Source: an uncultured Bacteroidales bacterium (GTDB taxonomy: Bacteria; Bacteroidota; Bacteroidia; Bacteroidales; UBA932). From it: a DNA stretch of 64,000 nt. The position numbers and the translations under genes are program-made. Positions 1 through 8,200 of the stretch are shown here, piece after piece (positions within the stretch are counted from its first letter, which is position 1; every line of letters begins with the position of its first letter). The notes beneath the pieces are model-generated. The model searched no databases and was not told the DNA's origin. It worked only from the letters and a program-made list of their open reading frames with translations. Location: contig UQYV01000012.1 in assembly GCA_900545245.1 (NCBI GenBank), forward strand, positions 1-64,000, in the 5' to 3' direction.

Positions 1-72
1 CAAGGCAAATCTATGCTATTTTTGCAACTTTTCCAAGTATTTCATCTTTTATTCAGGAGTAACCCCACTTTT

Positions 73-130
73 GGCTGTTTTAAATTTTTTATTTGGCCCA
101 ACAGCCTCTTTTGTACGCATTGTGGCTGTT
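73..130. repeat. Alternating short inverted repeats downstream of metK
   Basis: GGCTGTT (73-79), AACAGCC (100-106) and GGCTGTT (124-130) alternate in the stretch just past the metK stop, so either outer copy can pair with the middle one. On the metK transcript (minus strand) neither possible hairpin is followed by a T-run, so a classical intrinsic terminator is not supported. The rest of bases 1-146 is AT-rich and holds no gene I can support. Confidence 0.3.
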
Positions 131-146
131 TTGAGACATTAAAGAG

Positions 147-1496
147 CTACAGCCCAAACGCCTCCGCGACAAGCCCGACGCTGTCGAGTAGCTCCCAGCC
201 GAAGAACTGGACTTCCTTGCGGCTGCGGACGCCGTGATGTATGAGTTCCACTTCGGCGCGGTAGGGTTTGCGGCCCACGTGACCGTAGGCTGCGGTCGGC
301 TCGTAAATCGGGTTCTTCAGACCGAACTTCTCAATGATTTTGGCCGGTCTGAGGTCGAACAATTCGCCAATCTTTTCGGCGATGAAAGCGTCGCTGAATT
401 TCTTTCCCTTGAACTCGAGGCCCTGCACCCCGGAACGGTCAATGGCTGCGCTGCCGTAGCTGTTCACGAAGATGCTGACCGGGCGGGCCACTCCGATGGC
501 GTAGGAAATCTGCACCAGGAGTTCGTCAGCCACGCCGGCTGCCACGAGATTTTTGGCTATGTAGCGGGCTGCGTAGGCGGCCGAGCGATCCACCTTGGAC
601 GGGTCTTTGCCGGAGAATGCTCCGCCACCGTGTGCTCCGCGTCCGCCGTAGGTGTCGACAATGATTTTGCGTCCGGTCAGGCCGGTGTCGCCGTGCGGGC
701 CTCCGATGACGAATTTGCCTGTCGGATTCACGTGGAGGATGAAACCCTGCGGATTGTCGTGCTCATCGAAAACTCCGTGGAAAAGGGCTGCCGTGTCGGG
801 GTGCAGCTGCTTGAGCATCTCCGGAATCAGGATTTCCTCGACGTCCTTGCGTATTTTCGACTGCATAAAGAAATCGTCCGGGAGGAATTCGTCGTGCTGG
901 GTGGAAATCACTATTGTGTGGACTCTTACCGGTTTTCCAGTCTCCCCATCATATTCAATTGTAAACTGTGACTTCGCATCCGGACGGAGGTATGGCATCC
1001 TCGAATTCTTCTCCCTGCGGATGTCTGCGAGGACGCGGAGAGCGAGATGGGAGAGATAGAGCGGAAGGGGCATATAATCCTCGGTTTCCCTATTGGCATA
1101 TCCGAACATCATTCCCTGGTCTCCGGCGCCCTGCGCGTCAGCCTCGTCCTCGACATCCTTGCCTTTTCCCACCACGCCGCGGTTGATGTCTGCCGACTGC
1201 TCGTGAAGCGTGCTCATCACTCCGCAGGAATTGCCGTCGAAGCGGTAGTCGGCCTTGTTGTAGCCGATGCGGTTCACTGTCTCCCGCACGACCTTCTGGA
1301 TGTCCACATAGGCGTCTTCCGAGCGGACCTCACCGCCCACAATCACAAGTCCTGTGGAGCAAAAAGTCTCGCAGGCAACCTTGGCTTCCGGGTCTTGGCG
1401 GAGAAATTCGTCAAGTATGGCGTCTGAAATCTGGTCTGAAACTTTGTCCGGGTGTCCTTCCGACACCGATTCTGAAGTAAAAAGATAATTGTTCAT
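147..1496 (-). CDS. metK: S-adenosylmethionine synthetase
   Basis: Cytosolic enzyme that makes S-adenosylmethionine from methionine and ATP, the methyl donor for the cell. The 449-residue product has all family marks: SEGHPDKV near the N-terminus (ATP/methionine site), the GAGDQGMMFG loop near residue 125, and the glycine-rich GGGAFSGKDPSKVDRS stretch near residue 290. It is longer than the roughly 384-residue E. coli enzyme, as I expect for this phylum. The ATG at 1496 directly precedes the conserved N-terminus. It is transcribed alone from a promoter about 270 bp upstream. The long leader contains several hairpins, one of them only about 18 nt before the start codon, so translation or transcript-level control is plausible. 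The function call is very secure; the regulation is inference. Confidence 0.98.
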   Translation of the reverse strand: MNNYLFTSESVSEGHPDKVSDQISDAILDEFLRQDPEAKVACETFCSTGLVIVGGEVRSEDAYVDIQKVVRETVNRIGYNKADYRFDGNSCGVMSTLHEQSADINRGVVGKGKDVEDEADAQGAGDQGMMFGYANRETEDYMPLPLYLSHLALRVLADIRREKNSRMPYLRPDAKSQFTIEYDGETGKPVRVHTIVISTQHDEFLPDDFFMQSKIRKDVEEILIPEMLKQLHPDTAALFHGVFDEHDNPQGFILHVNPTGKFVIGGPHGDTGLTGRKIIVDTYGGRGAHGGGAFSGKDPSKVDRSAAYAARYIAKNLVAAGVADELLVQISYAIGVARPVSIFVNSYGSAAIDRSGVQGLEFKGKKFSDAFIAEKIGELFDLRPAKIIEKFGLKNPIYEPTAAYGHVGRKPYRAEVELIHHGVRSRKEVQFFGWELLDSVGLVAEAFGL

Positions 1497-1513
1497 AATG
1501 TTTTTATAACGTT

Positions 1514-1665
1514 GTGATGCTCACGAGGCGGTGGTGCATCACGGGATAATTGACATTTTGGGTCCGCATCATCGTACGCGGACAAAAAAAATAACTCCAC
1601 ATATTTTTGACAATTCCAAAATATGCAGAGCCGCTATAAAAACACACTGTCAGGTCTCGTGAGAC
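1514..1665 (-). promoter_or_regulatory. Structured 5' leader of metK
   Basis: The metK leader has three perfect-stem hairpins. The first is GTGATGC (1514-1520) with GCATCAC (1536-1542), 7 bp, ending about 18 nt before the start codon. The second is GTCCGC (1562-1567) with GCGGAC (1578-1583), 6 bp. The third is a GGTCT/AGACC pair around 1652-1665. I see no SAM-I type core and no T-run placed to make a terminator on the metK strand. A regulatory role is inferred from the length of the leader and from SAM riboswitches being common upstream of metK in other bacteria. Confidence 0.45.
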
Positions 1666-1771
1666 CATCTTCACGATTTTAGCATTTTTTCGAGTGGTTG
1701 CAAGCAGACAAATCTCTCCACATATTTTGCCCCATTCGTACGATGAAAAATCCACCTTTTGAAAGGGAGTG

Positions 1772-1801
1772 CAAAGGTACGAAAAAATTTATGAATACAA
1801 A
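1772..1801 (-). promoter_or_regulatory. Promoter of metK
   Basis: Read on the minus strand, TTTG (1801-1798), an 18-bp spacer and TACCTTTG (1779-1772) fit the Bacteroidota TTTG / TAnnTTTG promoter. Transcription would start near 1765 and give a leader of about 270 nt before the metK ATG. Confidence 0.75.
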
Positions 1802-1871
1802 GAAAAAATCGTAAAAATCGACTAAATTTCAAAATAATCCGACATTTTTTCTTAAAGTCATAATTCTGATA

Positions 1872-1879
1872 TACTTTTG
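1872..1879 (+). promoter_or_regulatory. -7 element for the Oar-like receptor gene
   Basis: TACTTTTG matches TAnnTTTG and lies 37 nt before the receptor ATG at 1917. No good -33 TTTG is visible at the usual distance; only a T-rich stretch is present. Its position supports 1917 rather than an upstream GTG as the start. Confidence 0.55.
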
Positions 1880-1916
1880 CGTGATAAACCAAAACATTTT
1901 TATTAATCAAACCCTT

Positions 1917-4900
1917 ATGAGACAAACAATCAAATGTTTTCTGACTGCCTTGGCAGCGGTTCTTTTGGGTGTGACCTCTTTCGCACAGGTCACGACATCA
2001 AGTCTTAACGGTCGAATTGCAGATGAAAGCGGAGACGCTGTCATCGGTGCTGCTGTCATCGCGACACACACTGAGTCAGGTACACGCTATGCTGCGGTTT
2101 CTAACAATCAGGGCCGTTTCGTAATCAATGGTATGCGCGCAGGAGGTCCGTACACAGTGGAAGTATCCTGCCTCGGTTTCCAGCCGACAACCTACACCGG
2201 CATCACGCTTCAGCTTGCCGAGGCGTTCAACCTCAATGTCGACCTCAAGGAAGACAAACTCCAGCTTGGAGAGGCAATCGTGATTGCTACCCCTGCGTCC
2301 AAATTCTCTTCCGAGAAGACCGGAGCAGCCACAAACATTTCCGGCAAGCAGATTGAGTCTCTCCCGACAGTCAGCAGGAGCATTACTGACGTCACAAGGC
2401 TTTCACCTTACGGCGGAAACGGAATGAGTTTCGCTGGAGCTGACGGACGTACAGCGAACTTCAGCGTCGATGGAGCGAACTTCAACAACAACTTCGGTCT
2501 TAGCGAGAAGCTTCCTGGTGGCGGTTCACCGATTTCTATTGATGCAATCGAAGAACTCCAGGTGGTGATTTCTCCTTACGACGTTCGCCAGACCAACTTC
2601 ATCGGAGGTGGTGTGAACGCAATCACGAAGTCAGGTACCAACACCTTCAAGGGTTCTGCCTATGTTTATCACCGCAACGAGAATATGCGTGGTAACCAGG
2701 TGGCAGGAACTGAAATCGCGGGCGCAAGGGACAGAGACCGTAACACAACATACGGTTTTACACTCGGTGGCCCGATTGTGAAGAACAAACTCTTCTTCTT
2801 CGTCAACACAGAGTACACCAAAACTCCTTCTGTCGCAGTACGTTGGAGAGCTTCAGCAAACGGAGAGGGTAACGCAGACAGCTACCTTTCTTACGCTTCA
2901 ATCGCTGATATGGAGAAAGTTTCCGCATTCGTGAAGGACAAATACGGCTACGACACCGGTTCTTTCGACAGCTTCCCTGCTGACGAGAGCAACCTCAAGG
3001 TTCTTGCCCGTTTGGACTGGAACATCAATGACAAGAACAAACTCGCTGTCCGCTATAACTACACATCCAACACTTCTTGGAGCGGCCCTAACGCTTCTTC
3101 AATGGACGGTGGTACACGTTCTGCATACGGTCGTACATCCCTCTATTCAATGTCTTACGCAAACTCAATGTACTCGATGAACAACATCGTACATTCAGTT
3201 TCAGTTGACTTGAACAGCAAAATCAACGACAACCTTTCCAACCAGTTCCTCGCAACCTTCTCAAAGCTTGACGACGTTCGTGGTACAAACTCAAGCGAGT
3301 TTCCATTCATCGACATCCACGACGGTACAAACACAACAACCCAGTATATGGCTCTCGGATATGAGCTCTTCACTTGGAACAATGCTGTGCACAACACCAT
3401 CGCAAACATCAAGGATGACCTCGTATGGTATGCAGGAAATCACAAAGTTACCGGAGGTATCAGTTATGAATACCAGATGGCTGACAACGCTTATATGAGA
3501 AATGGTACGGGTTACTACCGCTACAAGAGTGTTGACGATTTCATCAGCGGAAAAACTCCTGAGGTTGTCTGCCTCACTTATGGCTACGACGGAGAGACCA
3601 GCCCTGCTGCTCGCGTTCAGTTCCACAAACTCGGTGTTTACGCCCAGGACGAGTGGAATGTTCTTGAGAACTTCAAACTCACCTACGGTCTTCGTCTCGA
3701 TGGCCTCTTCTTCGACAACGGTGACCTCAAGACCAACAACAAGATTCTTGCGATTCCTTACTATCCGAAATCTTACGGATACCAGGAGACTCACATTGAC
3801 ACAGGCAAATGGCCTACTTCAAGCGTGACAGTTTCTCCAAGAGTCGGTTTCACTTACGACATCCTCAAGGACAAGAGCCTCGTTCTCCGCGGAGGTACAG
3901 GTCTGTTCTCAGGTCGTCTCCCACTCGTGTTCTTCACGAATATGCCGACCAACTCCGGTATGGTTCAGTATCAGGCACAGATTAATGCTGCCAATGCTGA
4001 AAAGATGGGCTTTGATATGAGCAAATTCGACGGTGGTCTCGTGACTGAGCCTGGCACAAACAAAGCAACTGTAAAGGCTCTCTACGACAAGCTCATCTCT
4101 CTCGGTTATCCGACAACCCCTGGCGACGGCACAGTTCCTTCTTCAATCTCTGCGGTTGACCCTAAGTTCAAGATGCCTCAGGTTTGGAAGACTTCCCTCG
4201 CTCTCGACTACAGCTTCCCAACTTCATTCCCATTCTCAATCACAGCTGAGGGTATCTTCAACAAGACTGTGAATGGCGTGTCAATCTCTGATTGGTCTAT
4301 GCAGCCTGTCAACGGATTTGCAAGATGGAGCGGAGCTGACAACCGTCCGATTTATCCGTCAGGTTTCAGAACGGCAACCAAGGCGTTCGTTCTTGAGAAC
4401 ACTCACAAGGGATATGGTTACTCTGCAAACGTTACTTTGAATATGCGTCCTGTCGAGGGTCTCAGCTTGATGGCTGCTTACACTCACACAGCATCAAAGG
4501 AACTCACCGGTATGCCTGGTTCAGCAGCAGAGTCTGCCTTCACTTATGTTCCTACTTCAGAGGGTCCTAACAACATCAAGCTTCACAATTCACAGTATGT
4601 GACTCCGGACCGTGTTGTTGCATCAGGAACCTACAGCGACAAGTGTGGCAACCACTTCAGCCTCATCTATGAAGCTTGGAGAGGAGGTTACAACTACTCT
4701 TATATGCTTTCAAACGATATGAACGGCGACGGCTACAACTACGACGCCCTCTACATCCCGACTGACGAGCAGGTTGCAAACCGCGAGTTCCGTTTCGCTT
4801 CAGACGCAGACCGCGACCGCTTTATGGACTATGTTCACAACAATAGCTACCTCAAGAAGCACCAGGGCGAATATGCAGAGGCATACAGCGTTTACTCTCC

Positions 4901-5216
4901 TTGGGTTCACAGACTTGATTTCAGCTACAAGCACGACTTCAAGGTGAAGATTGGCAACTCAATGAACAGACTCCAGCTCAGCTTTGACATCAAGAACCTT
5001 GCGAACATCTTCAGTTCAAGATTCGGTGTCAGCAAGTATATGAATCCTGAACTCAACGAAGGACGTATTCTCAAATACGAATCTACAGACTCCGAAGGCT
5101 ATCCTGTATTCTCTACTCCGAAGGCAGTCAGCGGAAGCACTCAGACATTCGTTCCTAACAAGGCTATCGGCCAGTGCTGGTATGCTTCAGTCGGAATCAA
5201 GTATATGTTTAACTAG
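1917..5216 (+). CDS. Oar-like TonB-dependent outer-membrane receptor
   Basis: A 1,099-residue outer-membrane protein. Residues 1-24 are a Sec signal peptide ending SFAQ. Residues about 29-110 form a carboxypeptidase-regulatory-like beta-sandwich (LNGRIADESGDAVIGAAV...). A plug domain follows to about 240, with the SVDGANFNNNFG and GGGVNAITKSGTN segments typical of the Oar/OmpA-related TonB receptor group. The remainder is a beta-barrel ending in an aromatic-rich strand (GIKYMFN). The domain order resembles SusC, but there is no SusD-type partner; the partner is the lipoprotein 17 bp downstream. It probably imports or binds a large ligand with TonB energy; the ligand cannot be read from sequence. 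The start was chosen because an upstream in-frame GTG would spoil the signal peptide. Confidence 0.9.
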   Translation: MRQTIKCFLTALAAVLLGVTSFAQVTTSSLNGRIADESGDAVIGAAVIATHTESGTRYAAVSNNQGRFVINGMRAGGPYTVEVSCLGFQPTTYTGITLQLAEAFNLNVDLKEDKLQLGEAIVIATPASKFSSEKTGAATNISGKQIESLPTVSRSITDVTRLSPYGGNGMSFAGADGRTANFSVDGANFNNNFGLSEKLPGGGSPISIDAIEELQVVISPYDVRQTNFIGGGVNAITKSGTNTFKGSAYVYHRNENMRGNQVAGTEIAGARDRDRNTTYGFTLGGPIVKNKLFFFVNTEYTKTPSVAVRWRASANGEGNADSYLSYASIADMEKVSAFVKDKYGYDTGSFDSFPADESNLKVLARLDWNINDKNKLAVRYNYTSNTSWSGPNASSMDGGTRSAYGRTSLYSMSYANSMYSMNNIVHSVSVDLNSKINDNLSNQFLATFSKLDDVRGTNSSEFPFIDIHDGTNTTTQYMALGYELFTWNNAVHNTIANIKDDLVWYAGNHKVTGGISYEYQMADNAYMRNGTGYYRYKSVDDFISGKTPEVVCLTYGYDGETSPAARVQFHKLGVYAQDEWNVLENFKLTYGLRLDGLFFDNGDLKTNNKILAIPYYPKSYGYQETHIDTGKWPTSSVTVSPRVGFTYDILKDKSLVLRGGTGLFSGRLPLVFFTNMPTNSGMVQYQAQINAANAEKMGFDMSKFDGGLVTEPGTNKATVKALYDKLISLGYPTTPGDGTVPSSISAVDPKFKMPQVWKTSLALDYSFPTSFPFSITAEGIFNKTVNGVSISDWSMQPVNGFARWSGADNRPIYPSGFRTATKAFVLENTHKGYGYSANVTLNMRPVEGLSLMAAYTHTASKELTGMPGSAAESAFTYVPTSEGPNNIKLHNSQYVTPDRVVASGTYSDKCGNHFSLIYEAWRGGYNYSYMLSNDMNGDGYNYDALYIPTDEQVANREFRFASDADRDRFMDYVHNNSYLKKHQGEYAEAYSVYSPWVHRLDFSYKHDFKVKIGNSMNRLQLSFDIKNLANIFSSRFGVSKYMNPELNEGRILKYESTDSEGYPVFSTPKAVSGSTQTFVPNKAIGQCWYASVGIKYMFN

Positions 5217-5233
5217 TAATTCGGACTAAGATT

Positions 5234-6760
5234 ATGAAAATCAAAAATATATTTTATCTTGCCATTGCTTCTTCACTGCTTTTCGCCAGCTGCGTAAAAG
5301 AGGAGGCTACCGATTCTTTCGAGAACATCAAGCTTGACAAGACTTTCGTCACAATTGATGCTAAGGGAACTCCGGTAGACCTGACAGTGACAGCTACTGA
5401 AGACTGGAAGTTCATCGTGACTGACAAATGGCCTCAGGTTTTCACTTTCAAGAAGGGTGAGGACGGCAAGACCATCAAGCCTAAGTATGACTTCTGGGGC
5501 ACACTCACCAACCTTTCTGATGTTGATGAGACCAAGACTAAAGATGCTTGGGTGACTTCGAGCGTTCTCTCCGGAAAGGCCGGCACTACCAAGGTCACTT
5601 TGACGGCATCTGCTTTCGATGGCGGAAGGGAGATTACAATTGCGATGCTCTGTGGCACTCATAAACAGCACTTTGTTGTCCGCCAGGGCAATCTTGACCC
5701 TGTGACTGCAACTTGCAAGGAAATCAATGAAGGTGCTATTGTCGGAGCTTCCTACACTGTCAGCGGTATTGTGACAAAACTTGGGAACTACAGCAAGTAC
5801 GGTGCATTCTATGTGAATGACGGTACTTCTGCCAAGGATGTTCAGGTTTATGGCTCGACTTCAGAGTCCATCAAGAACTTCCCTAAGGTTGAGGTCGGTG
5901 ACTTCGTTAAGTTCAGTGGAAGTTGGACTTCTTACGGGAACTTTGAGAACACCAACATCATCGAGCACGAAAAATCTCTTGCGAAGCTCTTGACTGAGCC
6001 AAAGACAGTTAATAAAGCTGGAGAAGACATTGAGTTTGAAGTCGCATTCAAGGGTAACGGTGTAGAGCCTTCTGTTCCAGAGGAATATCAGAGCTGGATT
6101 TCGCTCCTTGGAGTGAAGATTCGTGAAGGAGAAAAGACCAAACTCGATCCGAACCCTGCATCAATTGCCACAATTACAGTCCGTGTTGCAAAGAACGAAT
6201 TGAGTGAGCGTAAAGGTCAGATTACAGTTGCGTCATCAACATCAACTGTGACCTACGAATTCACTCAAGCGGGTGCTGCGATTGTTAAGTATGACTTCAA
6301 TAAGGGAGCAGAGGGCTTCACTATTAAGGATGAGCTTCATCCGGAAGGACTTGATGCCAGCAAAACAGTCTGGGCTACAGCATCTTTCAGTGGAGAGTCT
6401 TATATGAAGGCTTCCGGCTATATCAGCAAGAAACAGCGGGATTCAGAGTCTTGGCTCACTTCTCCTGTGGTTGACCTTACAACTGCGAAGAGCGCAAAAC
6501 TAACTTTCACTCATGCACTTGCTAACCTTAATAAGGGCAAGATTAATGAGCACATCTTCCTGATGGCAAAGAAAGAAGCCGATAGCAAATGGACGGCTCT
6601 CACAATTCCTGCAGGTCCTACGGGTACAAACTACGATAAGTTTGAGGCCAGCATTGACCTGAAGGCTTTCGTAGGCAGCAAGATGCAGTTTGCATTTGTC
6701 TACAAGAGCACTACAGCTTGCGCCCCTACTTGGCAGATTTATAACGCGAAGGTTGAATAA
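5234..6760 (+). CDS. Multidomain surface lipoprotein (BACON-like, OB-fold-like, anchor-J-like)
   Basis: A 508-residue lipoprotein with lipobox cysteine at residue 20 (LLFASC). After the anchor comes a BACON-like beta-sandwich (about 33-140, LDKTFVTIDAKGTPVDLTV). Next is an OB-fold-like segment (about 155-255) with YTVSGIVTKLG and YGAFYVNDGT motifs, as in Bacteroidota exported proteins. A second BACON-like repeat follows (about 260-350, ending YEFTQAG), then a C-terminal domain resembling the choice-of-anchor J / DUF5017 type (YDFNKGAEGF... WLTSPVVDL). It starts 17 bp after the receptor stop and is almost surely co-transcribed with it, which suggests a surface ligand-binding partner in place of SusD. 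Domain names are by motif likeness; the function is unknown. Confidence 0.8.
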   Translation: MKIKNIFYLAIASSLLFASCVKEEATDSFENIKLDKTFVTIDAKGTPVDLTVTATEDWKFIVTDKWPQVFTFKKGEDGKTIKPKYDFWGTLTNLSDVDETKTKDAWVTSSVLSGKAGTTKVTLTASAFDGGREITIAMLCGTHKQHFVVRQGNLDPVTATCKEINEGAIVGASYTVSGIVTKLGNYSKYGAFYVNDGTSAKDVQVYGSTSESIKNFPKVEVGDFVKFSGSWTSYGNFENTNIIEHEKSLAKLLTEPKTVNKAGEDIEFEVAFKGNGVEPSVPEEYQSWISLLGVKIREGEKTKLDPNPASIATITVRVAKNELSERKGQITVASSTSTVTYEFTQAGAAIVKYDFNKGAEGFTIKDELHPEGLDASKTVWATASFSGESYMKASGYISKKQRDSESWLTSPVVDLTTAKSAKLTFTHALANLNKGKINEHIFLMAKKEADSKWTALTIPAGPTGTNYDKFEASIDLKAFVGSKMQFAFVYKSTTACAPTWQIYNAKVE

Positions 6761-6788
6761 TCCCAATCTTTAGATAGTAATAACAAAG

Positions 6789-6819
6789 ACGGCGACCGGA
6801 ACCCCGGCCGCCGTTCTTT
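6789..6819. terminator. Bidirectional intrinsic terminator
   Basis: ACGGCG-a-CCGG (6789-6799) pairs with CCGG-c-CGCCGT (6804-6814), giving 10 bp, one A/C mismatch and an AACC loop. The plus strand continues TCTTTC. The minus strand continues into T-rich sequence. It separates the convergent lipoprotein and AAA ATPase genes. Confidence 0.85.
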
Positions 6820-8021
6820 CAATATAACAGTCCGAACATCCAGAGCGGGATTCTGTTGTGGTGTCCGATTTCGGTATCGTCAACTGCGAGAAAACTGTTC
6901 TCAACGTCTTTGATTTGTTCAAATGACTTCTTTCTGCCGCCTACTTCAAACAGGTACTTCCCGTCGATGAGGAAATCTCCCTTGGCCGGATATGTGACAT
7001 CGTGTGAACATCTCAGCTGGTTCATGAAGAAAGTCTCCCTGACTGTTCCTATGTTGGCCTGTGCTGAATAGGCATACATGAGGTTGGTGTTGTCCATGAA
7101 TATCTTTTCCGGTCGTGACAGCTTGTCGATATGTTTCGGCTTGTCGGAAAGCAGTGAAAGCAGTCCTCCTTTTTCAAGAGTGTACAGCATCTTCAGACCC
7201 TGAGACCTGTCTGTTTCAAGTTCGTTGTAGAGATTCGACATGTTAGGCGTCTGGGGAACCTGCTCGGCTAAAATCATGAACATTTTCTTCGTTTTTCTGA
7301 TTGTAGACTGCTCTACCCCTTCAATTATCGGGTAGTCGTTTTCCAGAATGTGGTTGACCACCTGCTGAAGCCTTATCTCAAATCCGGCGTAGACGCTTTT
7401 ATAGAACGGATAGTATCCATGCTTGAGGTACTCTCCGAACAGCGGGAGTATCTTAATCCCGCCGGAGAGAATTTCTTCCGCGATCTTCCTGTGATTCAAG
7501 AGAATGTCATCGAGAGAATATGCCGGAATGTCCATTATTCCCTCGTAGCGAAGATATTCTCTGAAGGACAGTCCTTTGAGCGTGTAGGGGAGCTGGCGTC
7601 GTGACAAGTCTGCAATTCCTTCTTCCAGTTTCAGCATTGAAGAGCCGGTGTAGACGATATGAAGCTCCGGATAGTCATCGTTGAGATTCTTGATGAGTGT
7701 CTTCCATTCCGGAAAATAGTGGACTTCATCAATGAACAGATGCGTACCTCCGTGCGTGTAGTGATATTCCACGAGATCGTTGACAGAATGTGTAGTGAAC
7801 CAGAGATTGTCAAGCGAGATGTACAGAGCCTTGTCCTTGTCCGGGAAAGCCTCCTTGATATGCTGCAGCAGCATCGTAGTCTTGCCGGTGCCTTTCGCAC
7901 CCTTTATCGCTATGAGGTTGTCTCTCCAGTCTATGCTGTAGTAAAGATAGCGTTTGAATCCGGCCGGAACGCTGTTGAGCCGCCTTTCGTAGATTCTGAG
8001 TATTTCGTCAAGTCCTTCCAT
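6819..8021 (-). CDS. AAA_14-family ATPase (DUF4143-type)
   Basis: A 400-residue P-loop ATPase of the AAA_14 / DUF4143 group, common in Bacteroidota, whose role is poorly known. Walker A is GAKGTGKTT (about 41-49) and Walker B is LFIDE (about 95-99). A sensor-like VYTGSS follows, and the C-terminal half carries the DUF4143 signature, with a restriction-endonuclease-like end (KGDFLIDGKYLFEVGGRKKS). The ATG at 8021 is preferred; a TTG ten codons upstream is possible but overlaps the -7 element. Three near-identical palindromes sit directly upstream and overlap the promoter, so the gene is probably tightly repressed, perhaps by itself. It may behave as a mobile or selfish locus; that is inference. 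Confidence 0.85.
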   Translation of the reverse strand: MEGLDEILRIYERRLNSVPAGFKRYLYYSIDWRDNLIAIKGAKGTGKTTMLLQHIKEAFPDKDKALYISLDNLWFTTHSVNDLVEYHYTHGGTHLFIDEVHYFPEWKTLIKNLNDDYPELHIVYTGSSMLKLEEGIADLSRRQLPYTLKGLSFREYLRYEGIMDIPAYSLDDILLNHRKIAEEILSGGIKILPLFGEYLKHGYYPFYKSVYAGFEIRLQQVVNHILENDYPIIEGVEQSTIRKTKKMFMILAEQVPQTPNMSNLYNELETDRSQGLKMLYTLEKGGLLSLLSDKPKHIDKLSRPEKIFMDNTNLMYAYSAQANIGTVRETFFMNQLRCSHDVTYPAKGDFLIDGKYLFEVGGRKKSFEQIKDVENSFLAVDDTEIGHHNRIPLWMFGLLY

Positions 8022-8048
8022 TGCCTGCTTTTTATTTGTTTGAGGGTA

Positions 8049-8056
8049 CAAATATA
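8049..8056 (-). promoter_or_regulatory. -7 element of the AAA_14 gene
   Basis: Minus-strand TATATTTG matches TAnnTTTG and lies 28 nt before the ATG at 8021. It abuts the first palindrome copy, which fits repression by occlusion. A correctly spaced -33 TTTG is not obvious. Confidence 0.5.
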
Positions 8057-8058
8057 TG

Positions 8059-8146
8059 AAAAGATGTTTACAAACACTAAAACAAAGCGGAATTTAGTGT
8101 TTGCAAACATCTTTTTTGGCAGAATTTAGTGTTTATAAACACTAAA
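8059..8146. repeat. Three-copy palindrome array upstream of the AAA_14 gene
   Basis: Three copies of one site built on the half-site TTTAGTGTTT lie at 8059-8081, 8093-8115 and 8125-8146. The third is a perfect 22-bp palindrome with TATA-type centre (GTTTATAAAC). The first and second are themselves mirror images of each other in 22 of 23 positions, with centres GTTTACAAAC and GTTTGCAAAC. Such an array next to a -7 box looks like an operator, though replication or mobility ends are also possible. Confidence 0.8.
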
Positions 8147-8150
8147 GCAA

Positions 8151-8193
8151 AGCCTTGAGGTAAGGACCTTGTCGCCCTGATACTTGGAAGGCT
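8151..8193 (-). terminator. Possible terminator of the aroE-protease operon
   Basis: Read on the minus strand just past the protease stop, AGCCTT (8193-8188) can pair with AAGGCT (8156-8151), followed by TTGCTTT. The loop is long (31 nt) and the stem short, so this is a weak call. Confidence 0.3.
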
Positions 8194-8200
8194 ATGGACG

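Noticed and set aside
13..237. Plus-strand 74-codon frame at the left edge
   Set aside because: It overlaps the metK 3' end, is AT-rich, and shows no family features.
1562..1583. Terminator upstream of metK (GTCCGC/GCGGAC hairpin)
   Set aside because: The A-run lies on the wrong side: on the metK strand the T-run precedes the stem. Better read as part of the leader structure.
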